Shown: positions 24,684 to 33,566, counted from the stretch's first letter. The stretch is 64,000 nt of DNA from Arthrobacter sp. zg-Y820 (GCF_030142155.1 NZ_CP126247.1:2790001-2854000), one strand, 5' to 3'. The notes: generated from the sequence alone by a model not told the origin. Made by a program: numbers and translations.

Positions 24684-25802
24684 CTACTTGCGGGCCGAGA
24701 CGCTGCCGTTCGCGCGCCAGCGGATCCCTGCATCGATGAAGTCGTCGATCTCGCCGTCGAAGACCGCTGAGGTGTTGCCGACTTCGTGTTCGGTGCGCAG
24801 GTCCTTGACCATCTGGTACGGGTTCAGTACGTAGGAGCGCATCTGGTCGCCCCAAGATGCCTTTACGTCTCCCGCGAAGGCCTTCTTCTCGGCGTCCTCC
24901 TGCTCCTTCTTCAGCAGCAGCAGGCGCGACTGCAGGACGCGCATGGCCGCAGCCCGGTTCTGCAGCTGCGACTTTTCGTTCTGCATCGAGACCACGGTGC
25001 CTGTGGGGAGGTGGGTCAGGCGAACAGCGGAGTCAGTGGTGTTCACTGACTGTCCGCCGGGGCCCGAGGAACGGAAGACGTCCACCCGGATGTCATTGTC
25101 GGGAATGTCGATGTGGTCGGTCGGCTCAATCAGCGGAATGACCTCGACAGCGGCAAAGGATGTCTGCCGGCGGCCCTGGTTGTCGAACGGGCTGATGCGG
25201 ACCAAGCGGTGCGTGCCGGCCTCCACGACCAGGGTGCCGTAGGCATAGGGGACCTTGACCTCGAAGGTGGCCGACTTGAGTCCGGCCTCCTCTGCGTAGG
25301 AGGTGTCCAGGACCGTGGTGGGATAGCCGTGGCGTTCGGCCCAGCGCAGGTACATCCGCAGCAGCATTTCGGCGAAGTCGGCAGCGTCCACTCCCCCGGC
25401 GCCGGAACGGATGGTCACGACGGCTTCGCGCTCGTCGTACTCACCGGAGAGCAGCGTCACCACCTCCAGCTGAGACAGCGACTTGCGGAGGGATTCCAGC
25501 TCGACGGCGGCTTCTGCCTTGGAATCGGCGTCGGCCTCATCCTGGGCCAGCTCCACCAGTACCTCAAGGTCGTCGATGCGGGATTCCAGCTTTTCCAGCC
25601 GTTCCAGCGCTGTCTGCCGATGCGAAAGCTTGGACGTGATCTTCTGCGCCTCTGAGGGGTCGTCCCAGAGATCCGGAACTCCCGCCATTTCACTCAGTTC
25701 GGCGATGTCCTCTTTAATCGCTGCGACATCCGAGACCTGCTCGATGGAGGCAAAGGTGGACCTGAGGGCGCGGATCTCCGCGGGAAAATCGATTTCAGCC
25801 AT
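24684..25802 (-). CDS. prfB: Peptide chain release factor 2
   Basis: Terminates translation at UGA and UAA. 372 residues; the anticodon-like SPF tripeptide is at 204-206 and the catalytic GGQ at 249-251. The reading frame is continuous: there is no in-frame UGA near codon 25, so the autoregulatory frameshift of many bacteria is absent. No ribosome-binding site before the ATG; TAGGCT (25812-25817, - strand) nine bases upstream could drive a leaderless mRNA. Confidence 0.98.
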   Translation of the reverse strand: MAEIDFPAEIRALRSTFASIEQVSDVAAIKEDIAELSEMAGVPDLWDDPSEAQKITSKLSHRQTALERLEKLESRIDDLEVLVELAQDEADADSKAEAAVELESLRKSLSQLEVVTLLSGEYDEREAVVTIRSGAGGVDAADFAEMLLRMYLRWAERHGYPTTVLDTSYAEEAGLKSATFEVKVPYAYGTLVVEAGTHRLVRISPFDNQGRRQTSFAAVEVIPLIEPTDHIDIPDNDIRVDVFRSSGPGGQSVNTTDSAVRLTHLPTGTVVSMQNEKSQLQNRAAAMRVLQSRLLLLKKEQEDAEKKAFAGDVKASWGDQMRSYVLNPYQMVKDLRTEHEVGNTSAVFDGEIDDFIDAGIRWRANGSVSARK

Positions 25803-25977
25803 GGTAATTACAGCCTACGCCATGAGTCCTCGCCGCTGCTGTCCCGCGAAGCGTGCCGCCCGGCTGCCGCGGGTTTACGGCCCTCCCCGGCCTGCCGTTT
25901 CCCGGATTCCGCGTGCCCGGACGTATCTTGGTTCTGTCAGCGAACAGTTCCCGGGAGATCCCCGGAAGGAGCCCAAT

Positions 25978-26301
25978 GTGAGCAACCGGAATGCCGAAGA
26001 AACCGCCGCATCCCTGCCCGTCCGCCACCCGGAATCCGGACGCCGGTACTCGCTGGAAGAACTCGAGGCCCTCGCCCGTGAGGGAGATCCCTGGGCCCTG
26101 ACGAAGACCGACGAATGGGACCAGCATTTTTCCAACGAGTACCGCGTCACAATGAAGGACCGGTGCCCGGATCCGGACTGCGACCAGTTCGGTGAGCCCG
26201 CTACCTTCTGTTACGGAGATGACGGCGAGCTGCTGGACATTGACCACGGCGGATGGGCGCATCCCCCTGCTGCCGCCGAACAGCAGGCCAAAGCGTCCTG
26301 A
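25978..26301 (+). CDS. Uncharacterised acidic protein
   Basis: 107 residues; not recognised. GTG at 25978 with AAGGAG (25966-25971) six bases upstream, a strong ribosome-binding site. The first half is hydrophilic (HPESGRRYSLEELEALAREGDPWALTKTDEWDQHF) and the second carries DRCPDPDCDQFGEPATFCYGDDGELLDIDHGGWAHPP, with three Cys and two His that might bind a metal (Cys-x4-Cys then a lone Cys). Net charge strongly negative. Divergent from prfB, convergent with the tad operon. TATCTT at 25924-25929 is a possible -10. Confidence 0.7.
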   Translation: MSNRNAEETAASLPVRHPESGRRYSLEELEALAREGDPWALTKTDEWDQHFSNEYRVTMKDRCPDPDCDQFGEPATFCYGDDGELLDIDHGGWAHPPAAAEQQAKAS

Positions 26302-26314
26302 CCGAGCCGGCCTC

Positions 26315-26800
26315 CTACTGGCTGAGGCGCGCGCGGGCCTCGGCGACCGCGGTGATCGGGATTCCATCCGGCACCAGGAAGTTCACCAGCGGCGGATGTA
26401 CGACGCCGGTGAGCACCACCCGGGCCGTGCGGCCGTCGGCTGTTCCGGTTTCACCGGCAACGGTGAGGCCCGGAAGGCGGTCCCCCGCGTTAGTGGCCGC
26501 CAGGTACCTGTTCACCTCGGCCTGAACCGCCGCGGGGGCCAGCACGGCCGCCGGCCCTCCGGCGGATCCGGCCGCGGGCCCCAGCGAGAAGGTATCCGCT
26601 GCCGCCAGCGCCGCACCGTCCGCGGTGGAGAGGAGCTTCTTGTGCCCGAGGTAGAGGGCGGAGGCACCCATCACCACGGTGACCACCAGCAGACTTACCA
26701 GAAGGTATCCGATGATCAGGATCGTGACCTGGCCGTCCTCGCCGCCGGCCCGGGAATGCAGGCAGGCACGGAACCGGGCTGCCCCCGGCAACCGGCTCAT
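26315..26800 (-). CDS. TadE/TadG-like secreted pilus-assembly protein
   Basis: 161 residues from the ATG at 26800, which overlaps the previous stop (ATGA). After a short basic N-terminus comes GGEDGQVTILIIGYLLVSLLVVTVVMGASALYLGHKKLLSTADGAALAAAD, read in parts: a DGQ-x-TI prepilin-like boundary followed by one membrane helix and the ADGAALAAAD segment typical of Rv3654c-like TadE/TadG neighbourhood proteins. Rest is extracellular. It is the last gene of the tad operon; it probably functions as a minor pseudopilin. Confidence 0.82.
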   Translation of the reverse strand: MSRLPGAARFRACLHSRAGGEDGQVTILIIGYLLVSLLVVTVVMGASALYLGHKKLLSTADGAALAAADTFSLGPAAGSAGGPAAVLAPAAVQAEVNRYLAATNAGDRLPGLTVAGETGTADGRTARVVLTGVVHPPLVNFLVPDGIPITAVAEARARLSQ

Positions 26801-27282
26801 CCGTACCGCTCCACAATCTGGGTGGAAGTGGCGTCCACGGTTACAGGGGCGAAATCCGTTCCGGAGAACCCGGACCCCAGCGGCAGCGGCACATCGAAAC
26901 GCACCAGGACAGTCACGGTCGAGCCGGGCGCCAGGCACTCAGCGGAACAGGCAATATCCAGCAGCAGACCCGCCGGTTCGAATCCGAAATCGGTGAACGC
27001 CAGTTCGGCGGCCATCGTGGCCTGCTGCTCGCCGATGAACGGGTCTCCGGAAGCGACGTACACCTTCGCCGCCGATTCCGCGGCGCCGGTTGCGGCGAAG
27101 GCGGCACCCTGCACCTGGCCGGCCGTAACAATGAGGTAGATAACCGGCACGAGCAGCACCAGTCCGAGGAAGATGAACTCCACCAGTGCGCTGCCGTTCT
27201 CGGCATCGCCGGTTTTCAGTGCCGCTGTTCCGGCGGCCGGGTCAGTCGCCGGCACCGGCCGTGTCATAGCCCCAGACTCCAT
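26797..27282 (-). CDS. TadE family pseudopilin
   Basis: 161 residues. The start at 27282 is decided by a perfect GGAGGTGA (27296-27289 on the - strand) six bases upstream, although this makes it overlap the previous gene by 41 bases; an ATG at 27267 is the alternative. The N-terminal GDAENGSALVEFIFLGLVLLVPVIYLIV segment has the TadE prepilin layout, with the Glu in ALVEF following the processing boundary. The C-terminal domain contains two Cys (IACSAEC) that may form a disulfide. Part of the tad operon. Confidence 0.85.
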   Translation of the reverse strand: MESGAMTRPVPATDPAAGTAALKTGDAENGSALVEFIFLGLVLLVPVIYLIVTAGQVQGAAFAATGAAESAAKVYVASGDPFIGEQQATMAAELAFTDFGFEPAGLLLDIACSAECLAPGSTVTVLVRFDVPLPLGSGFSGTDFAPVTVDATSTQIVERYG

Positions 27283-27700
27283 GTCCGGTCACCTCCAATC
27301 CCCCGCTGGGCCCCAGGAACCCCACCACCGGCAAGGGTGCCCGGACCGTGACCTGCAGCATTCGCACTCCGCCGTGAGTGGTTTCGGAAAAGCTGACGTC
27401 CTCCGCCAGCGAGTCATTGAGCGCAAGGCGGATCAAGTCAGCTGTGCGGTCTGCGCCGTCGGCCGGGGTCCGGTCCGCCAGGGTGCCGTAGCGTGCGCCC
27501 GACGCGGCTGCATCGATCAGGGTGTTCCGGACATGCAGCACCAGCGCCAGCTGGATGATCGACATGAACAGCAGCGTCAGCAGCGCCCCGACCATGACAA
27601 AGTCCACCACCGCAGACCCGCTTTCGCGGCCGGTGGCGCCGGTGTGCCCGGCCCGGCCTGAACCGACCGGACCAGAACCGGTCTGGCCTGAACCGGTCAG
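27242..27700 (-). CDS. TadE family pseudopilin with non-standard start
   Basis: About 152 residues. The TadE core is clear: GRESGSAVVDFVMVGALLTLLFMSIIQLALVLHVRNTLIDAAASGARYGTLADR (read in parts). Between the flp-like stop and the hydrophobic segment there is no in-frame ATG, GTG or TTG. The nearest option is CTG at 27700, which overlaps the stop of the preceding gene as CTGA; the next is an ATG at 27811 well inside that gene. The interval encodes a repetitive Gly/Thr/Ser tail (TGSGQTGSGPVGSG). I give the CTG start with low certainty; the frame itself is not in doubt. Confidence 0.7.
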   Translation of the reverse strand: MTGSGQTGSGPVGSGRAGHTGATGRESGSAVVDFVMVGALLTLLFMSIIQLALVLHVRNTLIDAAASGARYGTLADRTPADGADRTADLIRLALNDSLAEDVSFSETTHGGVRMLQVTVRAPLPVVGFLGPSGGLEVTGHGVWGYDTAGAGD

Positions 27701-27712
27701 GGGCCGTTGACC
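27648..27712. repeat. Degenerate CTGAACCG repeat at the start of the TadE gene
   Basis: On the + strand the words CTGAACCG, CAGAACCG and CTGAACCG recur at 15-17-base spacing, mixed with CCGGTC words. It corresponds to the Gly/Thr/Ser-rich N-terminal tail and to the area where a start codon is missing. Confidence 0.5.
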
Positions 27713-27921
27713 TTGCTCATCGCGGACTCGAACATGGTCCTCAGCGAGGTTTCCGCCAAGACCATGATGACCGCGACCAGCGTCGCCGACATGAGCGTGA
27801 TCATCACCCATCCCGGTACGTCGCCGCGCTCGCGGTCCCCGCCTGTCACGGTTTGGGACAAGCGGACGATCAGCGCGGTGCCGAGCAGAAGCAGGATGCG
27901 GCGTGGGTTGATGGTGCGCAT
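27697..27921 (-). CDS. Flp-like small pilin (Rv3656c-type)
   Basis: 74 residues. AAGGA lies seven bases before the ATG. A basic N-terminus is followed by RERGDVPGWVMITLMSATLVAVIMVL (read in parts): a pilin-like hydrophobic helix after a short charged leader, as in Flp/DUF4244 proteins of actinobacterial tad loci. It lacks the classical G-x4-EY Flp processing motif. It probably supplies the major subunit of the pilus or secretion filament. It follows tadC by 25 bp. Confidence 0.78.
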   Translation of the reverse strand: MRTINPRRILLLLGTALIVRLSQTVTGGDRERGDVPGWVMITLMSATLVAVIMVLAETSLRTMFESAMSKVNGP

Positions 27922-27946
27922 GGGAAGTTCCTTTCATTGGAGGGGC

Positions 27947-28888
27947 CTAGAGTCCGATTCCCAGCAGGGATATGCCGGGAAAGATCGAGAAAAGCACAGT
28001 CAGGGGAAGCACGCCGAAAACCAGTGGAACCATCATGGCGATCTCCTTCTTGCCGGCGCTTTCCATCAGTTCGCGCTTGGCCAGGTCCCGGACGTCCTGG
28101 GACTGTGCACGCATGACATCGGCCAAGGGAGTGCCGCGCTCGATTGCGACGGTCAGTCCGTCGACAAACCTGGACAGCGGCGCCAGCCGGACCCGGTCGG
28201 AGAAGTGCTGCAACGCACTGGAAAGGGGCACTCCGGAGCGGGTTTCCGCGAGGATCCGTGCAAACTCGCCGGCGAGTTCACCGTGGGCCGTCCGGGCGAT
28301 CCGTTCCAGGGCGCCGTTGGCGCTTTCCCCGGCTCCGACCGCGAGCGCCATCATTTCCGCGAGGCTTGGGAATTCGGCAAGCATGCGGGTTTCGCGGTTC
28401 TTGATTTGTGCGCTCAGCCGGTAGTCCCTCAGGGTGAAGCCCAGGACCGCACCCAGAATGGTGCCTGCTATGACGCCGGGAACGCCGGCCTTGTCCGCGC
28501 TGGCCATCCACACCGTGATCGTGCCGCCGGCAAGAAAACCGCCTCCGGTCCAGAGCACCTGTTCCGCCCGAAAATCCAGGACGCTCGTGTTCCGTCCGGC
28601 GCGTTCCAACCGGCGTTCCAAGTCACGCGTCACCGGATTTATCCGGTTCAGCCGGCGGACCGCCAGGTGCAGGGCCGGCCGCAGGATCCGTTCCAAGGGG
28701 CCGAACGGGGTGAGGTCGCCTGCCGGTGCAGCCAGCAGGCGCGATCCGTGTCCTCCGGTTCGCAGCTGCGGCCCGATGCGTTCGCTGAAGGTGACCGGTC
28801 GCAGTGGAGGCAGCCGGAGAGCCGCGAACCAGAGCGATGAGCCCAGGGCAACACCGAAGAAAACGGCCAGGAACCAGGGGCCGCTCAT
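27947..28888 (-). CDS. tadC: Tad secretion platform protein TadC
   Basis: Type II secretion F-domain membrane protein, 313 residues, one of two platform subunits for Tad/Flp pilus assembly. The T2SSF pattern is present: EFPSLAEMMALAVGAGESANGALERIA (in parts), PLSSALQHFSDRV, LSRFVDGLTVAIERGTPLADVMRAQ and the MMVPLVFGVLPLTVLF helix. The start overlaps tadB by four bases. Residues 238-262 are the parent of the C-terminal part of the chimeric fragment at 33567-33995. Confidence 0.93.
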   Translation of the reverse strand: MSGPWFLAVFFGVALGSSLWFAALRLPPLRPVTFSERIGPQLRTGGHGSRLLAAPAGDLTPFGPLERILRPALHLAVRRLNRINPVTRDLERRLERAGRNTSVLDFRAEQVLWTGGGFLAGGTITVWMASADKAGVPGVIAGTILGAVLGFTLRDYRLSAQIKNRETRMLAEFPSLAEMMALAVGAGESANGALERIARTAHGELAGEFARILAETRSGVPLSSALQHFSDRVRLAPLSRFVDGLTVAIERGTPLADVMRAQSQDVRDLAKRELMESAGKKEIAMMVPLVFGVLPLTVLFSIFPGISLLGIGL

Positions 28889-29739
28889 CGGAGGACCCGC
28901 TCTTCCTCAGGCAGGGCACCGATTCCCAGCATCAGCCGGTAACAAACCACCGAAATCACGATGCCGGCAACCAGCACCGTCGCCCCGGCCGCTGAGTTGT
29001 AGGCCACGATGGCTTCCGGCCGGGAGGCGAGGAGCATCAGGACGATCCAGGGGGCGGCGACGGCCAGGCGCGCGGCATTGACAGTCCACGACTGGCGGGC
29101 CAGCAGTTCGCTGCGGGTCCTGGCATTGTCCCGCAGGAATTCGTTGAGGGTCCCCAGCAGCCGGCCCAGATCCGATCCGCCGACCTCGCGGGTCAGGCGC
29201 AGCGCTTCCACGATGCGGTCAGCGACGGGATCCGCGAGATTGGCTTTCAACCGCGACAGGGAATGGTCGAACTGTCCGCCGGACCGGTAATCCGCAGCAA
29301 ATTCCCGGAACGGCTGCCGCAGTTCTTCGGGTCCGTTCTCGCCCAGCTGGATCAGGGCTTCGGGCAGGGACAGCCCCGCCCGGATCGCCGAACGCAGGTG
29401 GTCGACGGCATCCGGCCAGAGCTCGGCCCGGGAGGTCCGCTGCTTCCGGGCCTGCCAGCGGACCAGAAACAGCGGCACGCCGGCTCCGAACAGCCCAAAG
29501 CAGGCGGCCACCGGCACAGCCCCGGTACCAGCCAGGACCAGCAGCGCCACGAGAAGTCCCGCGGCGATGCTGGCGGCGACCACGGCGCGCGGCGTCACCC
29601 GCTGGATTCCGGCCTGCATCAGTTCGTCTTCCAGCCGGCTGGTGCGCGGCTTGCGGGCAGCCGCCGGCGGAACCGCCCAGCAGGCCCGCCAGATCAGGAA
29701 CAGACCCAGCCCCAGCAGCAGCCCGACGGCCGCGCTCAC
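28885..29739 (-). CDS. tadB: Tad secretion platform protein TadB
   Basis: T2SSF-domain membrane protein, 284 residues. Two N-terminal helices, cytoplasmic domain with LWPDAVDHLRSAIRAGLSLPEALIQLGENGP (in parts), REVGGSDLGRLLGTLNEFLRD, and two C-terminal helices. GTG start overlaps the tadA stop (GTGA). It works with TadC and TadA. Confidence 0.93.
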   Translation of the reverse strand: MSAAVGLLLGLGLFLIWRACWAVPPAAARKPRTSRLEDELMQAGIQRVTPRAVVAASIAAGLLVALLVLAGTGAVPVAACFGLFGAGVPLFLVRWQARKQRTSRAELWPDAVDHLRSAIRAGLSLPEALIQLGENGPEELRQPFREFAADYRSGGQFDHSLSRLKANLADPVADRIVEALRLTREVGGSDLGRLLGTLNEFLRDNARTRSELLARQSWTVNAARLAVAAPWIVLMLLASRPEAIVAYNSAAGATVLVAGIVISVVCYRLMLGIGALPEEERVLR

Positions 29740-30962
29740 GGCTGCACCTCAAGGAGCTCCGCTACGTTGAACCCGGCGCGGGCAAACTTTTCGGGTGCCG
29801 GCATTGACGCAGCGGTGACCTCGAGCCGCCCGTCGGTGCGCTGGAAGATGGAGGAGGTTTCAATGATGCCGTTTTCGACCCGGCTGCCCAGTGCCAGGAT
29901 CTCCATCACCTGCCGTTTTCCGGCGGCGTTCCGGGCGCAGTGGACCACCAAGTCGATGCAGGAGGCCACGGTGGGAACCACGAAGGCGCTGGAGATGTTC
30001 TCGCCGGCCAGCAGTGGAAGAGTGCAGATTTTCGTGACTGCATCATGGGCGCTGTTGGCGTGCACGCTGCACATCCCCGGCAGGCCCGAGTTCAGCGCAA
30101 TCAGCATGTCCAGGCTCTCCGCCTCCCGGACCTCCCCCACGATCAGCCGGTCCGGGCGCATGCGGAGGGCTTCCTTAACCAGTCTCCGCAGCGGAATCTC
30201 CCCCATTCCTTCCAGGTTCGACTGCCGGCACTGCAGTCCCACCACGTCACGCAGCGGCAGCTGCAGCTCGAAGATCTCCTCGACTGTGACGACCCGCTCC
30301 CGCGGCCCGATCGAAGCACCCAGGCAGTTCAGCATGGTGGTCTTCCCGGCCTGAGTGGCTCCGGAGACAAGGACGTTAAGGCCGCTGGAGACGGCGGCAC
30401 CCAGGAATCTGGCCGCCTGCGGGGTCAGCGTGCCAAGTTCGACCAGGTGCTCCAGCCGGCTGGCCCGGGCAATGAACTTGCGGATGTTCACCGCCCAGTG
30501 GCGCCGGGTAATGTCAGGAATCACCACGTGCAGGCGGGAACCGTCCGGCAGCGACGCGTCCACGAACGGCGAGGAAAGATCCAGCCGGCGGCCCGAGCTT
30601 TTCAGCATCCGCTCCACCAGGTCCCGTATCTGGTCTGCGGAGAGAACCAGGGAGGTTAGCTCCGACCGTCCGTCGCGGGCGGCATAAATTTCGGTGGGTG
30701 AATTGATCCAGACTTCTTCCACGGTGGGATCGTCCAGCAGCGGCTGCAGGGCTCCGAACCCGGCGACGGCGTCGAACACGCGCCGGCGGGCCTGCTCCAG
30801 GATGCCGAGGGGCGGCAGCGAACCAAGGAGGGAACGCTCGTCGTAATCGGTCACCGCGTCTTCAACCAGGCGACGGACTTCCGCGAGCTGGCTCGCAGGG
30901 TCCAGACCGCGGACGCGGATCAGTTCCCGTACCTCGTCCTCCACTATCGCAACCGCATCCAC
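29736..30962 (-). CDS. tadA: Tad secretion ATPase TadA/CpaF
   Basis: Hexameric ATPase that powers Tad pilus assembly. 408 residues from GTG at 30962 with GGGGGA six bases upstream. N-terminal domain (1-160) includes DPTVEEVWINSPTEIYAARDG and SPFVDASLPDGSRL; Walker A GATQAGKTT at 201-209, Asp-box Glu in VVTVEEIFEL, Walker B RLIVGEVR (272-279) and the His-box CSVHANSAHDA. The Walker A lacks the second Gly-Ser usual in KTE-type (TQAGKTT), which is normal for this subfamily. First gene of the operon tadA-tadB-tadC-flp-tadE-tadE-tadE/G. Its N-terminal 96 codons are duplicated at 33707-33995. Confidence 0.95.
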   Translation of the reverse strand: MDAVAIVEDEVRELIRVRGLDPASQLAEVRRLVEDAVTDYDERSLLGSLPPLGILEQARRRVFDAVAGFGALQPLLDDPTVEEVWINSPTEIYAARDGRSELTSLVLSADQIRDLVERMLKSSGRRLDLSSPFVDASLPDGSRLHVVIPDITRRHWAVNIRKFIARASRLEHLVELGTLTPQAARFLGAAVSSGLNVLVSGATQAGKTTMLNCLGASIGPRERVVTVEEIFELQLPLRDVVGLQCRQSNLEGMGEIPLRRLVKEALRMRPDRLIVGEVREAESLDMLIALNSGLPGMCSVHANSAHDAVTKICTLPLLAGENISSAFVVPTVASCIDLVVHCARNAAGKRQVMEILALGSRVENGIIETSSIFQRTDGRLEVTAASMPAPEKFARAGFNVAELLEVQP

Positions 30963-31103
30963 CGCTGTCCCCCGGACTTAGCACGGCAGGGACCTGTGGA
31001 TCATCCGCGCCGTAAGACTGGCGTGGCCTGTTTGCGGCCACGGCGGTCAGCCTAGGAGTGCGGGCGGGCTTTTGCGAGGGTAGCCCCGGATGTGTGGATA
31101 AAC

Positions 31104-31119
31104 CGGGTAGCCGTACCCG
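31104..31119. promoter_or_regulatory. Interrupted palindrome CGGGTA-N4-TACCCG (copy 1)
   Basis: Six-base arms separated by GCCG, in the 175-bp spacer between the tadA start and the carboxypeptidase stop. The same arms with a different four-base centre (AGAG) are kept at the matching place of the degenerate second spacer (34133-34148), while most bases around have changed. It could be an operator, or a weak terminator for the carboxypeptidase gene. Confidence 0.45.
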
Positions 31120-31137
31120 CCTTGCGCACAGCCGGAC

Positions 31138-32106
31138 TCAGTAGTTCTCCGCTGCCGGCAGGCCCAAGTACTCCTCGAGGGTGGCTGTGGCGTGGCGGTG
31201 CATGCTCTGCGCCACGTCCGCCCCGACAAAACGCAGGTGCCAGGGCTCGTACGCGTACCCCGTCGTAGCCGATGCGTCGGCCGGATAGCGGACGATAAAG
31301 CCAAAGCGGTGGGCGTTTTCCGCTGCCCAGGCTCCCGCTGCCGTCTCCTCAAAGCAGGCTTGCAGCGAGCAGGTGCCGTCGGGAGCCGCAATATCCACCG
31401 CGAGTCCGGTCTGGTGCTCGCTGTGGCCGGGGCGGGCAGAGATCGTGTCAGCCGTCTCCCGGCCATACTGTGCCACGTAGCTGTTGTACAGGCCGGCCTG
31501 CTGCTCGTAGGACCGGTAGCCGCTGACGATGCTCATGGCGACGCCGTCAGCTGCCGCTCCGTCCTTGAGCTTCCCGAAAGCGGAGGCGGCCTCACTGCGC
31601 AGCGGGTGTCCGTCCACGTCAACCAGGTTTTCGGGCACATGGGTGGCCGGGTTCAGGGGCCGTTGCTTGTTAACGACGACGGCGGTGTCCGTTGCATCGT
31701 CAATGGCGCGGTCGACCACGAGCGCACCCCGACGTGCAGTGGAGATCGTGCCCCGCTCGAAGTGCTGCGTGCAGCTTCCCTCCAGGCAAACCTGGGCGTC
31801 GACCGGATAACCGAGGGTGCCTGATTCGGAGCCCTCGGCAGCCCACGCTGAATGGATGGCCCCGCGAACCGGGTAGGTACCGGTGTTCGGCGACCAGATC
31901 GTGGCGCCGTAGTAATGGTTACGGACGCATCCGCCGTCGCGCAAGCCGCAGCTTGCCTCACGGGAGGGCAGCGCCAGGGGAACGGCCGCATCCTTCGGCG
32001 CCGGGGACACTGTGTCCAGGCGCGACGGTTCGGCCGCGCCAAGGACCGCCAGGAGCGCCGCGGCAGCGAGCAGGACCGGAACGGGCTTGCAGTAGCGCCG
32101 ATTCAT
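31138..32106 (-). CDS. M15 D-alanyl-D-alanine carboxypeptidase with LGFP repeat (VanY-like)
   Basis: Exported cell-wall enzyme, 322 residues from the ATG at 32106 (AGGAG four bases upstream); an ATG 11 codons earlier has no ribosome-binding site. Signal peptide to about residue 25, then a Cys-containing spacer, one LGFP repeat (YPVRGAIHSAWAAEGSESGTLGYPV, in parts) that may bind the wall, and the M15 domain with SGYRSYEQQAGLY, the zinc-binding SEHQTGLAVD and EPWHLRFV. A C-terminal insertion with two Cys (TCSLQACFE) may form a disulfide. It trims peptidoglycan stem peptides. TAAACT about 45 bases upstream is a possible -10. Confidence 0.9.
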   Translation of the reverse strand: MNRRYCKPVPVLLAAAALLAVLGAAEPSRLDTVSPAPKDAAVPLALPSREASCGLRDGGCVRNHYYGATIWSPNTGTYPVRGAIHSAWAAEGSESGTLGYPVDAQVCLEGSCTQHFERGTISTARRGALVVDRAIDDATDTAVVVNKQRPLNPATHVPENLVDVDGHPLRSEAASAFGKLKDGAAADGVAMSIVSGYRSYEQQAGLYNSYVAQYGRETADTISARPGHSEHQTGLAVDIAAPDGTCSLQACFEETAAGAWAAENAHRFGFIVRYPADASATTGYAYEPWHLRFVGADVAQSMHRHATATLEEYLGLPAAENY

Positions 32107-32323
32107 GGGTCTCCTGGTTTTCGCTTGCGATTCGTACATGGCCTGGTTGGCAGTTTACGCGGTTCGCATCCCGCCCATTGTGCCTGATACGGGAAACCGC
32201 ATCGGCCGCACCGCATTCAGCTTGCGGATCCGAACAGCCCAGGCCAAGATCCGTGGGCACCGGCCGTACACCTGGCCCAACATTTGGGACCACTCGATCC
32301 GCGAACACCGCGCGTGCCGCGGC

Positions 32324-33535
32324 CTAGGGCCGGTTGGACGAATCCCTCTTCAGCAGCGTAAACAGACCTATTACAACGAATATTCCGCCTAGGATAAACA
32401 GTGCCATCGAGCCTACCGCCAGCCCGGTTGCCGCGATCCCGGCAACAAGACCGGCCGCCACATTTACTCCCAGCATCGCCTCACCCTCCGCTTTGTATTG
32501 CGCGGCCCACAAGTCGCGCTCTTTGTGGGTGATCTTTTTACGGAGTATTTCCATCCAGGACGCGAGAATCCATCCGCCACGTACGCAAGCCAAGATCTCC
32601 TTGGGGACTATAGTCACGGCGATAAGGATGTCCCACTTGTCCTTGAACGGAACGCGAAGGGCAATCTTGAAGTTAATGGCTATGAATAAGAGGGGCACGA
32701 GCAGTCCCCACCAAATTATTGTCAAGGCGTCCAGGTATAGTGCCAGGGAAACTACCATCACCCAGAGCGCCCGTATTACAGGTCCGGCCAGATTGAGCAT
32801 CTGGCTAACCCAATCCCTGATGGTCAGATGGTTGACCCCGAAGCGAAGCAGATCCTGCAGGGTACCCGCCTGCCACTTCATACGCTGCCCCCACAGGGAC
32901 TTCAGGTTCTTCATCCCGTCGGTATATGCCCTGACGGTGGTGGATACATAGGTCTTGTATCCCGCTTCCCGAAGGCGGTAGGTCAGCTCGTAATCCTCCA
33001 CAGCGCTTTCGTACGACCACGGTCCTTCCCGGTCGTCCCTGGCGGCAATCTCCCTCAGTGCCCTACCGGAGAATGCAGACCCGGCGCCCGCCAGGACATT
33101 GGTCCACCCATTATTCAGCCCCTGCTGGATGTTGTAAGCGTATTCCGATTTCTGTAGCCTGCACCAGAAACCGGGCTGCTGTATGGTGAACTTGGAAGTC
33201 GATCCTCCGAAGAGGCGCTTCCATGATTCCTTCTCCCAGTCTTCAATGGCATTGGGGGCAAGCACAGTGTCTGCGTCCATGGACACCACCAGATCAGAGT
33301 CACGGCCATAGAGATTCCACCCCGTATTCATGGCCTCGGACTTGCGGTGTTTTAGGCGGGGCAGGTCCATTACGATTACCGGGTACTTCTTGGCTACCTC
33401 CACCGTTTGGTCAGTACATCCATTGGCGATAATGATGATCTGGTCCGGCAGCCGGGTCTGCGCGAGAAGGGACTCTATGGTTTGCCCTATAGTTTGCTCC
33501 TCGTTATGTGCCGGTACTAGTACTGTGATATCCAT
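32324..33535 (-). CDS. Family 2 glycosyltransferase, membrane-bound, low GC
   Basis: 403 residues from the ATG at 33535; AAGGAGG sits five bases upstream and excludes the longer open frame. The N-terminal GT2 domain has VLVPAHNEEQTIG, VVSMDADTVL (DxD), AVEDYELTYRLREAG and GQRMKWQAG, a variant of the Q-x2-RW motif of processive beta-glycosyltransferases; several membrane helices follow at 270-330 and at the C-terminus (GLVAGIAATGLAVGSMALFILGGIFVVIGLF, in parts). Base composition differs from its neighbours: two 60-base stretches I counted (32641-32700 and 33361-33420) hold 29 and 31 G+C, against 42 of 60 at 31321-31380. It was probably acquired by transfer. Product unknown. Confidence 0.85.
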   Translation of the reverse strand: MDITVLVPAHNEEQTIGQTIESLLAQTRLPDQIIIIANGCTDQTVEVAKKYPVIVMDLPRLKHRKSEAMNTGWNLYGRDSDLVVSMDADTVLAPNAIEDWEKESWKRLFGGSTSKFTIQQPGFWCRLQKSEYAYNIQQGLNNGWTNVLAGAGSAFSGRALREIAARDDREGPWSYESAVEDYELTYRLREAGYKTYVSTTVRAYTDGMKNLKSLWGQRMKWQAGTLQDLLRFGVNHLTIRDWVSQMLNLAGPVIRALWVMVVSLALYLDALTIIWWGLLVPLLFIAINFKIALRVPFKDKWDILIAVTIVPKEILACVRGGWILASWMEILRKKITHKERDLWAAQYKAEGEAMLGVNVAAGLVAGIAATGLAVGSMALFILGGIFVVIGLFTLLKRDSSNRP

Positions 33536-33566
33536 TCCCTCCTCCTTCCCGTGCCGGGTGCCGGAA

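Noticed and set aside
24684..25802. Programmed +1 frameshift in prfB.
   Set aside because: The frame is open from the ATG through the GGQ motif with no in-frame UGA near codon 25.
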